A stretch of DNA of 64,000 bases from positions 1,704,384 through 1,768,383 of the forward strand of contig NZ_CP009268.1 of the NCBI RefSeq assembly GCF_000807255.1. Direction: 5' to 3'. Under the pieces are notes generated by a model. The model made no database searches and was not told the DNA's origin. It saw nothing but the letters and a program-made list of their open reading frames with translations. Of this stretch, positions 34,042-42,537 are shown in pieces. The translations under genes and the position numbers were made by a program. This DNA is from Clostridium pasteurianum DSM 525 = ATCC 6013 (GTDB lineage: Bacteria; Bacillota; Clostridia; Clostridiales; Clostridiaceae). Every line of letters begins with the position of its first letter. Position 1 is the stretch's first letter.

Positions 34042-35361
34042 TTATTCTGATAAGGTTAAAGTAAGAGATTTAGTTTCTCCGTTTCTATAAATTTCAATTT
34101 TTATTTTATCTCCGGCATTATGAGTGGCTTTTATACTATTTAATTCATCTGTTGTCTTTACAGTTTTACCATCAAATTTTGTAATTATATCACGTGCCTG
34201 CAAACCTGCTTTTTGAGCTGGACTAGAGGAGTTTACCTGAATAACAGCTACTCCTTGAGGTACATTGTTCTGCTTGGCATCTTCGCTGGATACATCAGTA
34301 CAAGTTATGCCAAGCATTAATATAGGTTTAGAAAGTGAGCTTATTTTTGGTTTAACTAAATCTATAGGTATTGCAAATCCTATTCCCTCAACACCATTAC
34401 CACCTATTTTTGAACTGTTTATTCCAATTACCTGACCTTGGGAATTAACTAGTGGTCCACCGCTGTTACCAGGATTTATTGCTGCATCTGTCTGAATGAG
34501 AGTTTGGGTATTATTGTCTTCAATTTCAACTTCTCTGTTTAAAGCACTGACAATCCCAGAGGTAACGGAACCTAAAAATTCTTTTCCTAAAGGATTACCG
34601 ATAGCTACTACTTGATCACCAACTTGAAGATTACTTGAGTTACCTAACTCTGCTATGCCTGGAAGTGTAACTTTTTCATTTATCTTTATTACAGCTATAT
34701 CCATGGAAGCATCGTAATTTACCACTTTAGCAGATACTTCTTTTTTATTGCTAAGTATTACACTTATTTTCTGTGCACCGCTTATAACATGATAATTTGT
34801 CAATATATAACCATCATTATTGAATATTATACCTGAACCCATGCCCTCTGATTCCTGAGATTGTCCTAGGAAATTATTGGTAGTGGTACTGGTAGTAGAA
34901 ACTCCAACTACAGCGGGACTAACTTTTTTAGCAATTTCAGCTATAGTAAGGCCATTAGTAGTAGAAACAATTGATGAAGGCTTATAATTGCTGTTATTAT
35001 TAGTATTAGAAGAAGATTGCTGCATTAAATTTTCATACAAGGGACTAGATTTAAAAAAGTCTGTTTTTGGAAGAATGTATAGTGATACAACACCGGAAGC
35101 AGTACCGCCAAGTATTGTGCAAATAATTGCTAAAGCTATATAAGAGACTATTCTCTTACCTCTTTTAGGTTGTTTATTTACAGAAGTAACTTTATAATCA
35201 CTATCAGTAAAGTTATTATCAGAATATTTATTATCTTTACTGTTGTAATTTGTACCATTTGATACATTGTAGGCTGAATAGTTGGATGTTGGTAATTCAC
35301 TTGTAGAATCTATAGGGTTATTGATATTTTTATTATTTGAATCTTTTTCATATTCATTCAT
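34042..35361 (-). CDS. htrA: HtrA/DegP-family serine protease with PDZ domain
   Basis: 439 residues. A disordered Asn/Ser-rich cytoplasmic segment (1-65) is followed by one membrane helix (about 71-97), an extracellular trypsin-like domain with catalytic His191, Asp221 and Ser300 (TNYHVISG, SMDIAVIKI, GNSGGPL), and a C-terminal PDZ domain (about 345-435: GVAVIQVNSSSPAQKAGLQARDIITKFDG). It is a typical membrane-tethered Firmicute HtrA degrading misfolded exported proteins. AAAGGAGGTCTTAAAA precedes ATG. Its neighbour is a two-component system read toward it, a setting reminiscent of secretion-stress control by CssRS in Bacillus. Confidence 0.94.
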   Translation of the reverse strand: MNEYEKDSNNKNINNPIDSTSELPTSNYSAYNVSNGTNYNSKDNKYSDNNFTDSDYKVTSVNKQPKRGKRIVSYIALAIICTILGGTASGVVSLYILPKTDFFKSSPLYENLMQQSSSNTNNNSNYKPSSIVSTTNGLTIAEIAKKVSPAVVGVSTTSTTTNNFLGQSQESEGMGSGIIFNNDGYILTNYHVISGAQKISVILSNKKEVSAKVVNYDASMDIAVIKINEKVTLPGIAELGNSSNLQVGDQVVAIGNPLGKEFLGSVTSGIVSALNREVEIEDNNTQTLIQTDAAINPGNSGGPLVNSQGQVIGINSSKIGGNGVEGIGFAIPIDLVKPKISSLSKPILMLGITCTDVSSEDAKQNNVPQGVAVIQVNSSSPAQKAGLQARDIITKFDGKTVKTTDELNSIKATHNAGDKIKIEIYRNGETKSLTLTLSE

Positions 35362-35622
35362 TTTTAAGACCTCCTTTATAAGTTTAATTTCTATACTTAT
35401 ATAATAGACTCGTACTGTGACAACTTTATGACAGCTTTGTTAAAGGGGTATAAATTGCAAAAGTGTCTGCAATTTATTTTACATAAATAATATGTGTTTA
35501 AATATAATATTATATTTAATAATTAAAAAGAATTAATTTCAATTAAAATATTTATATTTATGTATTTCTGACTAATTAAATATTATAATGTAAATAATGT
35601 TACTTATAAAGGAGTTGATATT

Positions 35623-37392
35623 ATGGAGCATAGATGGAGTTTAAAAGAATTATATGATTCCTTTGAATCAAAGGAATTCAAGGAAGATCTAATTCGATGT
35701 GATAAATTTATAGATAAAATAAAAGAAATATCTGAAACTTTTGCAGACTCTAAAGAAGAAAACATAAAGAAATTAGAAAATTATATAAGTGTTGATAATG
35801 AATTTTTTCATTTATCCTTTAAATTATTATCTTTTTGTCAGTTGAGTTTAAGTGTAGAAACTACAAATGTAGAAGCTTTAAAGTATCTGGAAGTGATTGA
35901 AGAAAAAATCACTGAATTGGCGGAACCAAATACAAAAGTTGCAAAATGGATTGGAAAACTGCAAAATTTAGATGATATCATTGGTTCATCCACCATATTA
36001 AAAGAACATAATTTTTATCTAAAAGAAATACAGCAAAATAATAAATATGTACTAAGTGAAAAAGAAGAAACTATTATCTCTAAAATGAGAAATACTGGTT
36101 CAAGTGCTTGGAGCAAATTACAGGATTTAACCCTTTCCAATCTCTTAGTTAAGATTAATATTAATGGAAAGGAAGAAAAACTTCCTTTAACAGTGGTCAG
36201 AAATATGGCTTATGATGCTAATGACAATATTAGAAAAACAGCTTATATAGCAGAACTAGCAGCTTATAGTGAAATTGAAGATGTATCTGCTGCCTGTCTT
36301 AATGGGATTAAAGGAGAAGTTATAACGGTAGATAAGCTTAGAGGATATAAATCACCTTTGGAAGAAAGCCTTATCAGCTCCAAAATGGATCAAAAAACTT
36401 TAGATTCTATGTTTAGTGCTATTTCTGAATATTTACCAGTATTTAGAAAATATTTCAGAAAAAAGGCACAAATACTTTCATATAAAGGAGGACTGCCCTT
36501 TTATGAGATGTTTGCTCCTATAGGAAAAAGCAGTAGAAAATATACTTTTGAAGAAGCTAGAGATTTTATTGTAGAGAATTTTAAAACTTTTAGTGATAAA
36601 CTGGCAGATTATGCACTAAAGGCCTTTAACAATAAATGGATCGATGCCGAACCAAGAGAGGGAAAAGTTGGAGGGGCCTTTTGTGAAAATCTACATGTTA
36701 TTGGAGAAAGTAGAATAATGAGTAATTTTACTGGAAATTTCAATGATGTGGTGACTCTTGCTCATGAATTAGGTCATGGATATCATGGAGCATGTCTTTT
36801 AAAGGAATCTGCAATTAATAGTGAATATCCAATGCCTATTGCAGAAACAGCCTCTACATTTTGTGAAACTATTATAAAGAAAGCGGCTACGGATAAGGTA
36901 GATAAAGAGGAATCTATCTCTATATTGGAAACGGAGATAAGCGATTGTGCACAGGTAATAGTAGATATATATAGCAGATTTCTATTTGAAAGTGAAGTAT
37001 TTAAAAAAAGAGAAAAGGGATCTATAAGTGTAGAAGAACTTAAAAGTATAATGTTAGAAGCGCAAAAGAAAGCCTATGGAGATGGATTGGATTCAAATTA
37101 TCTTCATCCCTATATGTGGATATGTAAACCTCATTATTACTCTGCTGATTTCAATTTTTACAATTATCCCTATGCTTTTGGTTTGTTATTTTCAAAAGGA
37201 TTATATTCAATATATTTAAAAGATAAAGAGAAATTCGTAAAGGAATATGATAAATTACTTGCTTTAACAGGAAAAAATAAAATTTTTGATATAGCTAAAT
37301 TTATGAATATAGATATTAATTCTGTAAGTTTTTGGAAAGAATCTTTGGAACTTATAAAAGAAGACATAGATAAATTTATAACATTAGCATAA
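35623..37392 (+). CDS. M3-family oligoendopeptidase (PepF-like)
   Basis: A 589-residue zinc endopeptidase that cleaves short peptides in the cytoplasm. The zinc site HELGHGYHG lies about residues 381-389, with the third ligand Glu in PIAETASTFCE. The C-terminal CKPHYYSADFNFYNYPYAFGLLFSKGLY signature is typical of the PepF/M3 clade. Length fits. AAAGGAGTTGATATT precedes ATG. It ends directly against MITE-like copy 2; the AI-2E-family transporter follows in the same direction. Confidence 0.93.
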   Translation: MEHRWSLKELYDSFESKEFKEDLIRCDKFIDKIKEISETFADSKEENIKKLENYISVDNEFFHLSFKLLSFCQLSLSVETTNVEALKYLEVIEEKITELAEPNTKVAKWIGKLQNLDDIIGSSTILKEHNFYLKEIQQNNKYVLSEKEETIISKMRNTGSSAWSKLQDLTLSNLLVKININGKEEKLPLTVVRNMAYDANDNIRKTAYIAELAAYSEIEDVSAACLNGIKGEVITVDKLRGYKSPLEESLISSKMDQKTLDSMFSAISEYLPVFRKYFRKKAQILSYKGGLPFYEMFAPIGKSSRKYTFEEARDFIVENFKTFSDKLADYALKAFNNKWIDAEPREGKVGGAFCENLHVIGESRIMSNFTGNFNDVVTLAHELGHGYHGACLLKESAINSEYPMPIAETASTFCETIIKKAATDKVDKEESISILETEISDCAQVIVDIYSRFLFESEVFKKREKGSISVEELKSIMLEAQKKAYGDGLDSNYLHPYMWICKPHYYSADFNFYNYPYAFGLLFSKGLYSIYLKDKEKFVKEYDKLLALTGKNKIFDIAKFMNIDINSVSFWKESLELIKEDIDKFITLA

Positions 37393-37550
37393 GGCATATT
37401 CAAATAAATAACTAGTCAGTATGCTAGCCTATTTTGAATCCTACTACGTCAACAGAACCCTCAGATAGCTCACTATCATCAGAACCTGTTTCCTTGTATG
37501 ATTCAAAATATTCGTCGCATCTTTGACTTACTATTTATTTTCACATGCCT
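37392..37550 (-). mobile_element. MITE-like element, copy 2
   Basis: The reverse complement of this segment matches 4253-4411 over its full 159 bp, with about ten substitutions. One inner stem changes from GCAG/CTGC in copy 1 to ACAG/CTGT here, keeping the pairing. It starts at the stop codon of pepF and ends about 14 bases before the ribosome binding site of the AI-2E transporter gene, so it fills the whole gap. No clear target-site duplication is visible. Confidence 0.75.
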
Positions 37551-37576
37551 AATTTGTTAACATGAGGTGAATGGGG

Positions 37577-38611
37577 TTGGATTTTTTTAGACAAATAGTA
37601 AAAAAAGATTTACTGAAGAGTTTAGTATTTTTGGGATGTATATGTGTATTTTTATATCTTATAAAAAGTATACTTAATTTGGTTTTGCTGATATTTCTAT
37701 TTACGTATTTAATTAACAGTTTGGAAAATTTTGTGGTAAATAGACTTAAGAGATATGTACCTGTTAAAAAGGGAATAGTTACAATAATATTATATGTATT
37801 TATTTTTGCACTGATAATAGTAGTGTTATATAAATATGTACCTATAATAATATTGGAAAGCATAAGTAGTATAAAGCAGGCGGAAGATTTTTATGTAGAG
37901 ATTAGTAAATATAATATGCCTAGTGGTTTAAGTAAACTTATACTGCCAATGATGGCCAAGATAGATATAAAGAATTATACTCAATCTGGAATTGACATGG
38001 TAGTTCATACTGCTGCCAGCATTGGGAAGTGGAGTGGATATTCATTTATAGCATTGCTGTTAAGTTTATTTTTTATACTGGAAAAACAAGAAGTAATTAA
38101 TTTTTTAAAAAAATTTGAAAACAGTAAAATTAGTGGCGTATATAGATATTGTGTGTATTTTGGAAATAATTTTTTAAATTCCTTTGGTAAAGTAATAACA
38201 GCACAGGTGGTAATAGCTACAGTAAATACAATTATATCCGTAATTTTGCTTACTATAATGGGATTTCCACAATTATTGGCCTTAGGTTTTATGATTTTTT
38301 TACTGAGTTTAATTCCTGTAGCAGGAGTCATAATATCTCTTGTTCCCTTATGCTTAATTGCCTTTAAAATAGGGGGAATTGTAAAAGTGGTTTATGTTTT
38401 GATAATGGTAGCAATAATACATTTAGTTGAAAGTTATATATTGAATCCTAAACTTATGTCGGAAAAAACCAAACTCCCTATATTTTTTACCTTTGTGATA
38501 CTTATTGTATCTGAACATTTCATGGGTATATGGGGATTACTTCTTGGTATACCTCTGTTTATGTTTGTAATTGAGATATTAGGAGTGAGCTTGTCGGAAA
38601 AATCTAAGTAA
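37577..38611 (+). CDS. AI-2E family transporter (PerM/YdiK-like)
   Basis: A 344-residue polytopic membrane protein with about 7-8 helices. VLLIFLFTYLINSLE and the C-terminal FMIFLLSLIPVAGVIISLVPL and ILNPKLMSEKTKLPIFFTFVILIVSEHFMGIWGLLLGIPLF are family signatures. The family includes the TqsA AI-2 exporter and Na+/H+ antiporters, so the substrate is open. An ATG at 37571 lies only one base after GAGGTG, too close. TTG 37577 has the normal 7-base spacing, so I take TTG as start. Confidence 0.88.
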   Translation: MDFFRQIVKKDLLKSLVFLGCICVFLYLIKSILNLVLLIFLFTYLINSLENFVVNRLKRYVPVKKGIVTIILYVFIFALIIVVLYKYVPIIILESISSIKQAEDFYVEISKYNMPSGLSKLILPMMAKIDIKNYTQSGIDMVVHTAASIGKWSGYSFIALLLSLFFILEKQEVINFLKKFENSKISGVYRYCVYFGNNFLNSFGKVITAQVVIATVNTIISVILLTIMGFPQLLALGFMIFLLSLIPVAGVIISLVPLCLIAFKIGGIVKVVYVLIMVAIIHLVESYILNPKLMSEKTKLPIFFTFVILIVSEHFMGIWGLLLGIPLFMFVIEILGVSLSEKSK

Positions 38612-38620
38612 ATCATAATA

Positions 38621-38704
38621 GTGGGAAAGGACGAAGGTCAAGGCAAAGTATAAAGTTCAAAGAACAAATATCAAATGTGGAAAAGCTTCGTCCTTTTCTC
38701 CCAT
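38621..38704. repeat. Terminator-associated repeat, copy X
   Basis: TGGGAAAGGACGAAG at the left pairs with CTTCGTCCTTTTCTCCCA at the right (3-base bulge). The 50-base inside carries GCAAAGTATAAAGTTCAAAG and AACAAATATCA, shared with copies at 16789 and 61950. It lies between convergent genes and probably acts as a terminator in both directions. Confidence 0.7.
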
Positions 38705-38732
38705 TTTACACTTATTTTATGTAGACATAATT

Positions 38733-39377
38733 TTAACCACCTAGAGTGATATCCTGCTCACTATACCAATTTAATGCATCATTAAATTGATCCTTTGAAA
38801 AATCTGGCCACATGTCATTGACTACGTAAAAATCAGAGTAAACACTTTGAACTGGTAAAAAACCACTAAGTCTTCTTCGACCACCCCATCTAATTATTAA
38901 GTCAACTCTACTTATATCATGAGATCTTATAGTGTTATATATACTATTTCTAGAATGACCTTGATTATCTTTAAGATTCATTAGATCCCATTCCCATCCA
39001 TAATTAACTAGAAAATTTACTTTCATGCCTCCTTTACCAAAATCTTTTCTTGTAGTAAAAGGAAGGAGTTCTTTGGGAAATATAGGAGAATCATAGTTTC
39101 CAATTACTAATAGAGAAGCATTTTCTTTTGATAACATTTCTACTGCTTTTACACAGGCTTTTATAAAAGCATTTTTTTGAATACTAGGTCGTTTAGTATT
39201 ATCAACGGTAAATCCATAAAAAGTAAGTTCTTTTATTCCTATTTCTTTACAACATTTAAATAATTCAACTCCGGGAAGTAAGCCTTTATCGTAGCCCATT
39301 TCTTTTGTAAGACCATTTTTTACTGCCCATCTTCTGTTACCATCTGGAATAATACCAATGTGATTTGGAATTCTCAT
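38733..39377 (-). CDS. Short undecaprenyl diphosphate synthase-like cis-prenyltransferase
   Basis: 214 residues with cis-prenyltransferase features: HIGIIPDGNRRWAVKNG near the N-terminus (catalytic Asp of the DGN motif), a KELTFYGFTVDNTKRP segment, and VDLIIRWGGRRRLSGFLPVQSVYSDFYV near the end. Differences from housekeeping UppS are clear: GIIPDGNRRWA instead of GIIMDGNGRWA, IIRWGGRRRLSGF where UppS has IRTSGE-type sequence, and a shorter chain. It may make a different chain length or use an unusual acceptor. GGAGGCAATTT precedes ATG. Confidence 0.8.
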   Translation of the reverse strand: MRIPNHIGIIPDGNRRWAVKNGLTKEMGYDKGLLPGVELFKCCKEIGIKELTFYGFTVDNTKRPSIQKNAFIKACVKAVEMLSKENASLLVIGNYDSPIFPKELLPFTTRKDFGKGGMKVNFLVNYGWEWDLMNLKDNQGHSRNSIYNTIRSHDISRVDLIIRWGGRRRLSGFLPVQSVYSDFYVVNDMWPDFSKDQFNDALNWYSEQDITLGG

Positions 39378-39501
39378 AAATTGCCTCCATTATAATAAAT
39401 TATTAATTATTAACAATATATTGAAAGTACACTATAAAAATATTCTAATATTATACATATCATATTACAAGTCATATTAATTACTTAATAACAAAAAAAT
39501 A

Positions 39502-39521
39502 GATGTACAAATCTGTACATC
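39502..39521 (-). terminator. Terminator hairpin downstream of the 53-aa gene
   Basis: GATGTACA pairs with TGTACATC around AATC. On the minus strand a run of seven T follows, matching a minus-strand transcript such as that of the small gene at 39694-39855. Confidence 0.6.
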
Positions 39522-39693
39522 CTAAGTTTTAAAGACAGTTGGGTAAAATAAATTACAATAATATTATATTGTAAATGTTTTCATATTTCAATACAATTTA
39601 CAAAAAAATAAGATATAATTATTACCCATGTGGATGAATATACAAAAATTCAATTAAAGGCTTTATTTTTAGCTATCCCTGAACAATAAAATT

Positions 39694-39855
39694 TTAATCA
39701 GAAATATCCTTCATGTTATTTATAGTGGAAATAATTAGATCAGATTCAGAATAGGTAATAGCCCCTATAGTTAATAATTCCTTAGCTAATAATTTCATTA
39801 AAACCCTATTTTTTTTACTTATAGTTATACTTGTATTTACAGTAGCCTCTTCCAT
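39694..39855 (-). CDS. Small hypothetical protein (53 aa)
   Basis: A short gene with a perfect TGGAGG ribosome binding site 8 bases before ATG 39855 and a minus-strand terminator about 170 bases beyond its stop. The product begins MEEATVNTSITISKKNRVLM, is mixed-charge and helical (KLLAKELLTIGAITYSESDL), and ends NNMKDISD. I do not recognise the family. The size and helical middle would suit a small regulatory or sporulation-type protein, but nothing specific shows this. Confidence 0.6.
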   Translation of the reverse strand: MEEATVNTSITISKKNRVLMKLLAKELLTIGAITYSESDLIISTINNMKDISD

Positions 39856-39959
39856 AAAAAACCTCCATACATCAATTAGTTATTAAAATTATTTACTAAT
39901 ATTAATATTTTATACATTAATAGTTTTATATTATCAATTTGAAAGCACTAAATGATGGA

Positions 39960-39988
39960 TTGATTTTTAAGAGTTTATAACATATAAT
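39960..39988 (+). promoter_or_regulatory. Candidate promoter of the dehydratase-like operon leader
   Basis: TTGATT (39960-39965) and TATAAT (39983-39988) with a 17-bp spacer. Transcription would start near 39995, giving a leader of about 190 bases before ATG 40186. Confidence 0.65.
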
Positions 39989-39994
39989 AGTAAA

Positions 39995-40175
39995 TAATAG
40001 AATAGCCAAGACAGTTCGAAATCCAATCCTGTCTATAAACAAAACTATGGAAAGCAATTCAAATAGATTATAGAAGTTTAACATGAGTTTATAGAGACAG
40101 AAAATGTCTCTTTTTTATTTGAATATATTTTTTACAGTTTAATTTTATAGAGCAGAATATATGCTCTATTTTTTT
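39995..40175 (+). promoter_or_regulatory. Attenuator-like leader with two intrinsic terminators
   Basis: Segments can pair in exclusive ways. AGACAG (40009-40014) pairs with CTGTCT (40029-40034). CTGTCTATAAAC (40029-40040) can instead pair with GTTTATAGAGACAG (40087-40100). The last part, GAGACA, is also the 5' arm of terminator 1 (40093-40117, with TGTCTC and six T). Terminator 2 (40147-40175: ATAGAGCA with TGCTCTAT and a T-run) ends directly at the GAGGTG site of the next gene. With no plus-strand gene for 1.5 kb upstream, these terminators most likely attenuate the operon. I recognise no known riboswitch class. Confidence 0.55.
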
Positions 40176-40185
40176 GAGGTGAATT

Positions 40186-41187
40186 ATGAAAAAGATAGGA
40201 ATAACTACTACAGTACCAATTGAAATATTGATTGCAGCTGGATATGAAGTAAAAGATTTAAATAATATTTTTATTACAGATGATAATTATGATAAATATA
40301 TAGATTATGCAGAAAGAGATGGATTTCCTAAGAGTTCCTGTGCCTTTAAAAAAGGAGTCTATGGAGCAGCTCTTAAAGAAGGATTTAAAGAGATAATAGG
40401 GGTTACTGAGGGAGATTGTTCAAATACTAAAGCTTTAGAAGAGGTACTTAGGATGAAGGGGATAAAAGTGTATCCTTTTGCCTATCCTCAAAGTCATGAT
40501 TTAAAGGATTTAAAAAAATCTTTAGATAATTTTATGAATATCTTTAATGTAAGTTTTGAACAGGTTGAGAAGGTAAGAAGAAGACTTATTGATATTAGAA
40601 AACTTATAAAGAAATTGGATAAGTTGACTTATATAGAAAATAAAGCAACTTCTGTGGAAAATCATATATATCAGGTAAGTGCTTCAGATTTTGATGGAGA
40701 TTATGAAATTTTTCAAAAGAATTTAATTGATAAAATAAGAGAAATTGAAAATAGGAAGCCAATTAAAAAGAAACTGAGATTAGGATATATAGGTACTCCG
40801 CCTATGACATTAGATTTATATGATTATGTAGAAAAATTTGATGCACGGTTTGTATATAATGAAATTCAAAGAGAATTTTCTTTTCCAAGAGCTATAGATT
40901 GTCAGAATATATATGAACAGTATCACAACTATACTTATCCCTATGATATTAATTTTAGATTAAAAGAAATAAAAAAACAAATAAGTGAAAGAAAGATAGA
41001 TGCAATTATACATTATACTCAGGCCTTTTGCTACAGACAAATAGAACATATAGTAATAAAAGATTGTATCAATATACCTGTACTTAATATTGAAGGGGAT
41101 AAATTGAATGTTTTAGATGCAAGAACAAAATTGAGAATAGAGGCATTTTTAGATATGATAATTGATTTGAAGGAGATGAAAAGGTGA
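40186..41187 (+). CDS. 2-hydroxyacyl-CoA dehydratase D-component/double-cubane-type Fe-S protein
   Basis: A 333-residue member of the HgdB/FldB/HadC superfamily. Three cysteines are placed as in the cluster ligands of that family: Cys52 (FPKSSCAF), Cys78 (VTEGDCSN) and Cys282 (YTQAFCYRQ); Cys239 and Cys294 are extra. The final strand NIPVLNIEGD is typical. The chain is shorter than dehydratase subunits (about 370-430) and only one such gene is present. It therefore resembles the single-subunit double-cubane cluster proteins (DCCP) paired with an ATPase more than a two-subunit dehydratase. It overlaps its activator gene by 4 bases and sits behind an attenuator-like leader. Exact chemistry unknown. 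Confidence 0.75.
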   Translation: MKKIGITTTVPIEILIAAGYEVKDLNNIFITDDNYDKYIDYAERDGFPKSSCAFKKGVYGAALKEGFKEIIGVTEGDCSNTKALEEVLRMKGIKVYPFAYPQSHDLKDLKKSLDNFMNIFNVSFEQVEKVRRRLIDIRKLIKKLDKLTYIENKATSVENHIYQVSASDFDGDYEIFQKNLIDKIREIENRKPIKKKLRLGYIGTPPMTLDLYDYVEKFDARFVYNEIQREFSFPRAIDCQNIYEQYHNYTYPYDINFRLKEIKKQISERKIDAIIHYTQAFCYRQIEHIVIKDCINIPVLNIEGDKLNVLDARTKLRIEAFLDMIIDLKEMKR

Positions 41188-41957
41188 GAATATTAGGAAT
41201 AGATCTGGGAAGCAGACAAGTGAAAATTGTACTAATGGTGGATAATAAAATAATAAAAAAGTTTATGGTAAGTACAATGTCTTTTTATAAAAACTATTGT
41301 ACTTATAATGATAAATTAACTGCAGATTTAACTAAGTTAGATATTAGAGATGTAGATATAGCTGTATCTACAGGGTACGGAAGAAATAATACAGATATTA
41401 AATTTTTTAAACCTATAAGTGAAATTAAAGCTCATGCCTATGGAGCAATATATAGCACAAATATTAGAGATTTTATATTATTAGATGTAGGTGGTCAGGA
41501 TGTAAAGCTCATAAAAATTGAAAAGGGAGTTATAACGGATTTAGAGCTCAATGATAAATGTGCGGCTTCCTGTGGAAGATATTTGGAGAATATGGCAAAT
41601 GTATTAGAGGTTTCTATAGATGATATGTTTAAGTATTATGAAAATCCTGTAGAATTAAATTCAACCTGTGCAGTATTTTCAGAGTCAGAACTGATAGGTA
41701 AAATTGCTCAAGGTACTTCTTTAGATAGATTATGTGCAGGAGTAAATTATTCTCTATATAAAAGATTAAGACCACTTTTGACTAAATTTAGAGGAAAAAC
41801 TCTTGTAATATCTGGAGGAGTGGCTAAAAATGAGGCTCTTAAAAGTTATCTGTCAGAGAACTATGAAAGAATAATAACCTTAAAGGATGCACAGTATAAT
41901 GGAGCTTTAGGGTGCTGTTATTATGGAGAAAGATTTAAAGAGAAATTGGCATTATAA
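41184..41957 (+). CDS. BadF/HgdC-type ATPase, activator of the dehydratase-like protein
   Basis: 257 residues of the ASKHA ATPase fold that drives low-potential electrons into 2-hydroxyacyl-CoA dehydratases. Phosphate 1 motif ILGIDLGSRQVKIV, phosphate 2 LLDVGGQDVKLI and adenosine motif VISGGVAKNEALKSYL are present. Cys126 (KCAASCGRYLE) and Cys162 (NSTCAVFSESE) are the ligands that let a homodimer hold one bridging [4Fe-4S] cluster. The start is GTG within the stop of the upstream gene (GTGA overlap) behind AAGGAGATGAAAA, so the two proteins are translationally coupled and surely work together. Confidence 0.88.
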   Translation: MRILGIDLGSRQVKIVLMVDNKIIKKFMVSTMSFYKNYCTYNDKLTADLTKLDIRDVDIAVSTGYGRNNTDIKFFKPISEIKAHAYGAIYSTNIRDFILLDVGGQDVKLIKIEKGVITDLELNDKCAASCGRYLENMANVLEVSIDDMFKYYENPVELNSTCAVFSESELIGKIAQGTSLDRLCAGVNYSLYKRLRPLLTKFRGKTLVISGGVAKNEALKSYLSENYERIITLKDAQYNGALGCCYYGERFKEKLAL

Positions 41958-41985
41958 AATATAACAAATTTTAGAAAATTATTTG

Positions 41986-42014
41986 ATGACATTAATGTAA
42001 TATTAAGGTATAAT
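41986..42014 (+). promoter_or_regulatory. Promoter of the DUF4912-GH57 pair
   Basis: ATGACA (41986-41991, 5 of 6 bases of consensus) and TATAAT (42009-42014) with a 17-bp spacer, 38 bases before the DUF4912 start. Confidence 0.65.
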
Positions 42015-42051
42015 ATACTATAGCATCTAAGATGAATATAGAGGTGATTAT

Positions 42052-42537
42052 ATGGTAAATGATGATAAATTTGCATTAACTTTGTTGGTGCAGAATGCTA
42101 GAACTGTATTTTGTTATTTCAATATTTCTCCAGTAATAATAAAGATTTTCCAAGATAGATATGGGGAAGATTTTTGGAAAAATTCGAAACAGGTTTTAAA
42201 GGTATATGATTCAACTAATAATTCCTTAAAGGAGTTACAGACAATAAATTTAGATCCTTTAGCAAATAATTGGTTTATAAATTTAGATAGAAGTGGAATC
42301 GATGTATTTGTGAAACTGGGAAGAATACTGCCTGATGGGAAATTTATTCCAATTTTTGTATCTAACACTGTAACCACACCAAGAGATGATCAATCTAATA
42401 ATTCTAATGTATACTATATTGATGTTTCTGAAAATTTTAATTTAGAAAATAATTTATCTTCAGAAGATAATATAAGCAATGCTGAAAACGATAAAAAAGA
42501 ATCACCTTATTCATTTTTTGATGAAAAAAAAAATTAG
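42052..42537 (+). CDS. DUF4912 domain protein
   Basis: 161 residues. Residues about 5-125 match DUF4912, a small beta-sandwich domain seen next to GH57 and glycosyltransferase genes in Firmicutes and other bacteria (FALTLLVQNARTVFCYFNIS; GIDVFVKLGRILPDGKFIPIFVSNTVTTPRD). The tail is acidic and Asn/Ser-rich. The frame ends in GATGAA, ten A, TTAG; loss of one A would carry it on for about 47 further codons to 42673. AGAGGTGATTAT precedes ATG. Probable partner of the next gene in alpha-glucan handling; function unproven. Confidence 0.8.
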   Translation: MVNDDKFALTLLVQNARTVFCYFNISPVIIKIFQDRYGEDFWKNSKQVLKVYDSTNNSLKELQTINLDPLANNWFINLDRSGIDVFVKLGRILPDGKFIPIFVSNTVTTPRDDQSNNSNVYYIDVSENFNLENNLSSEDNISNAENDKKESPYSFFDEKKN

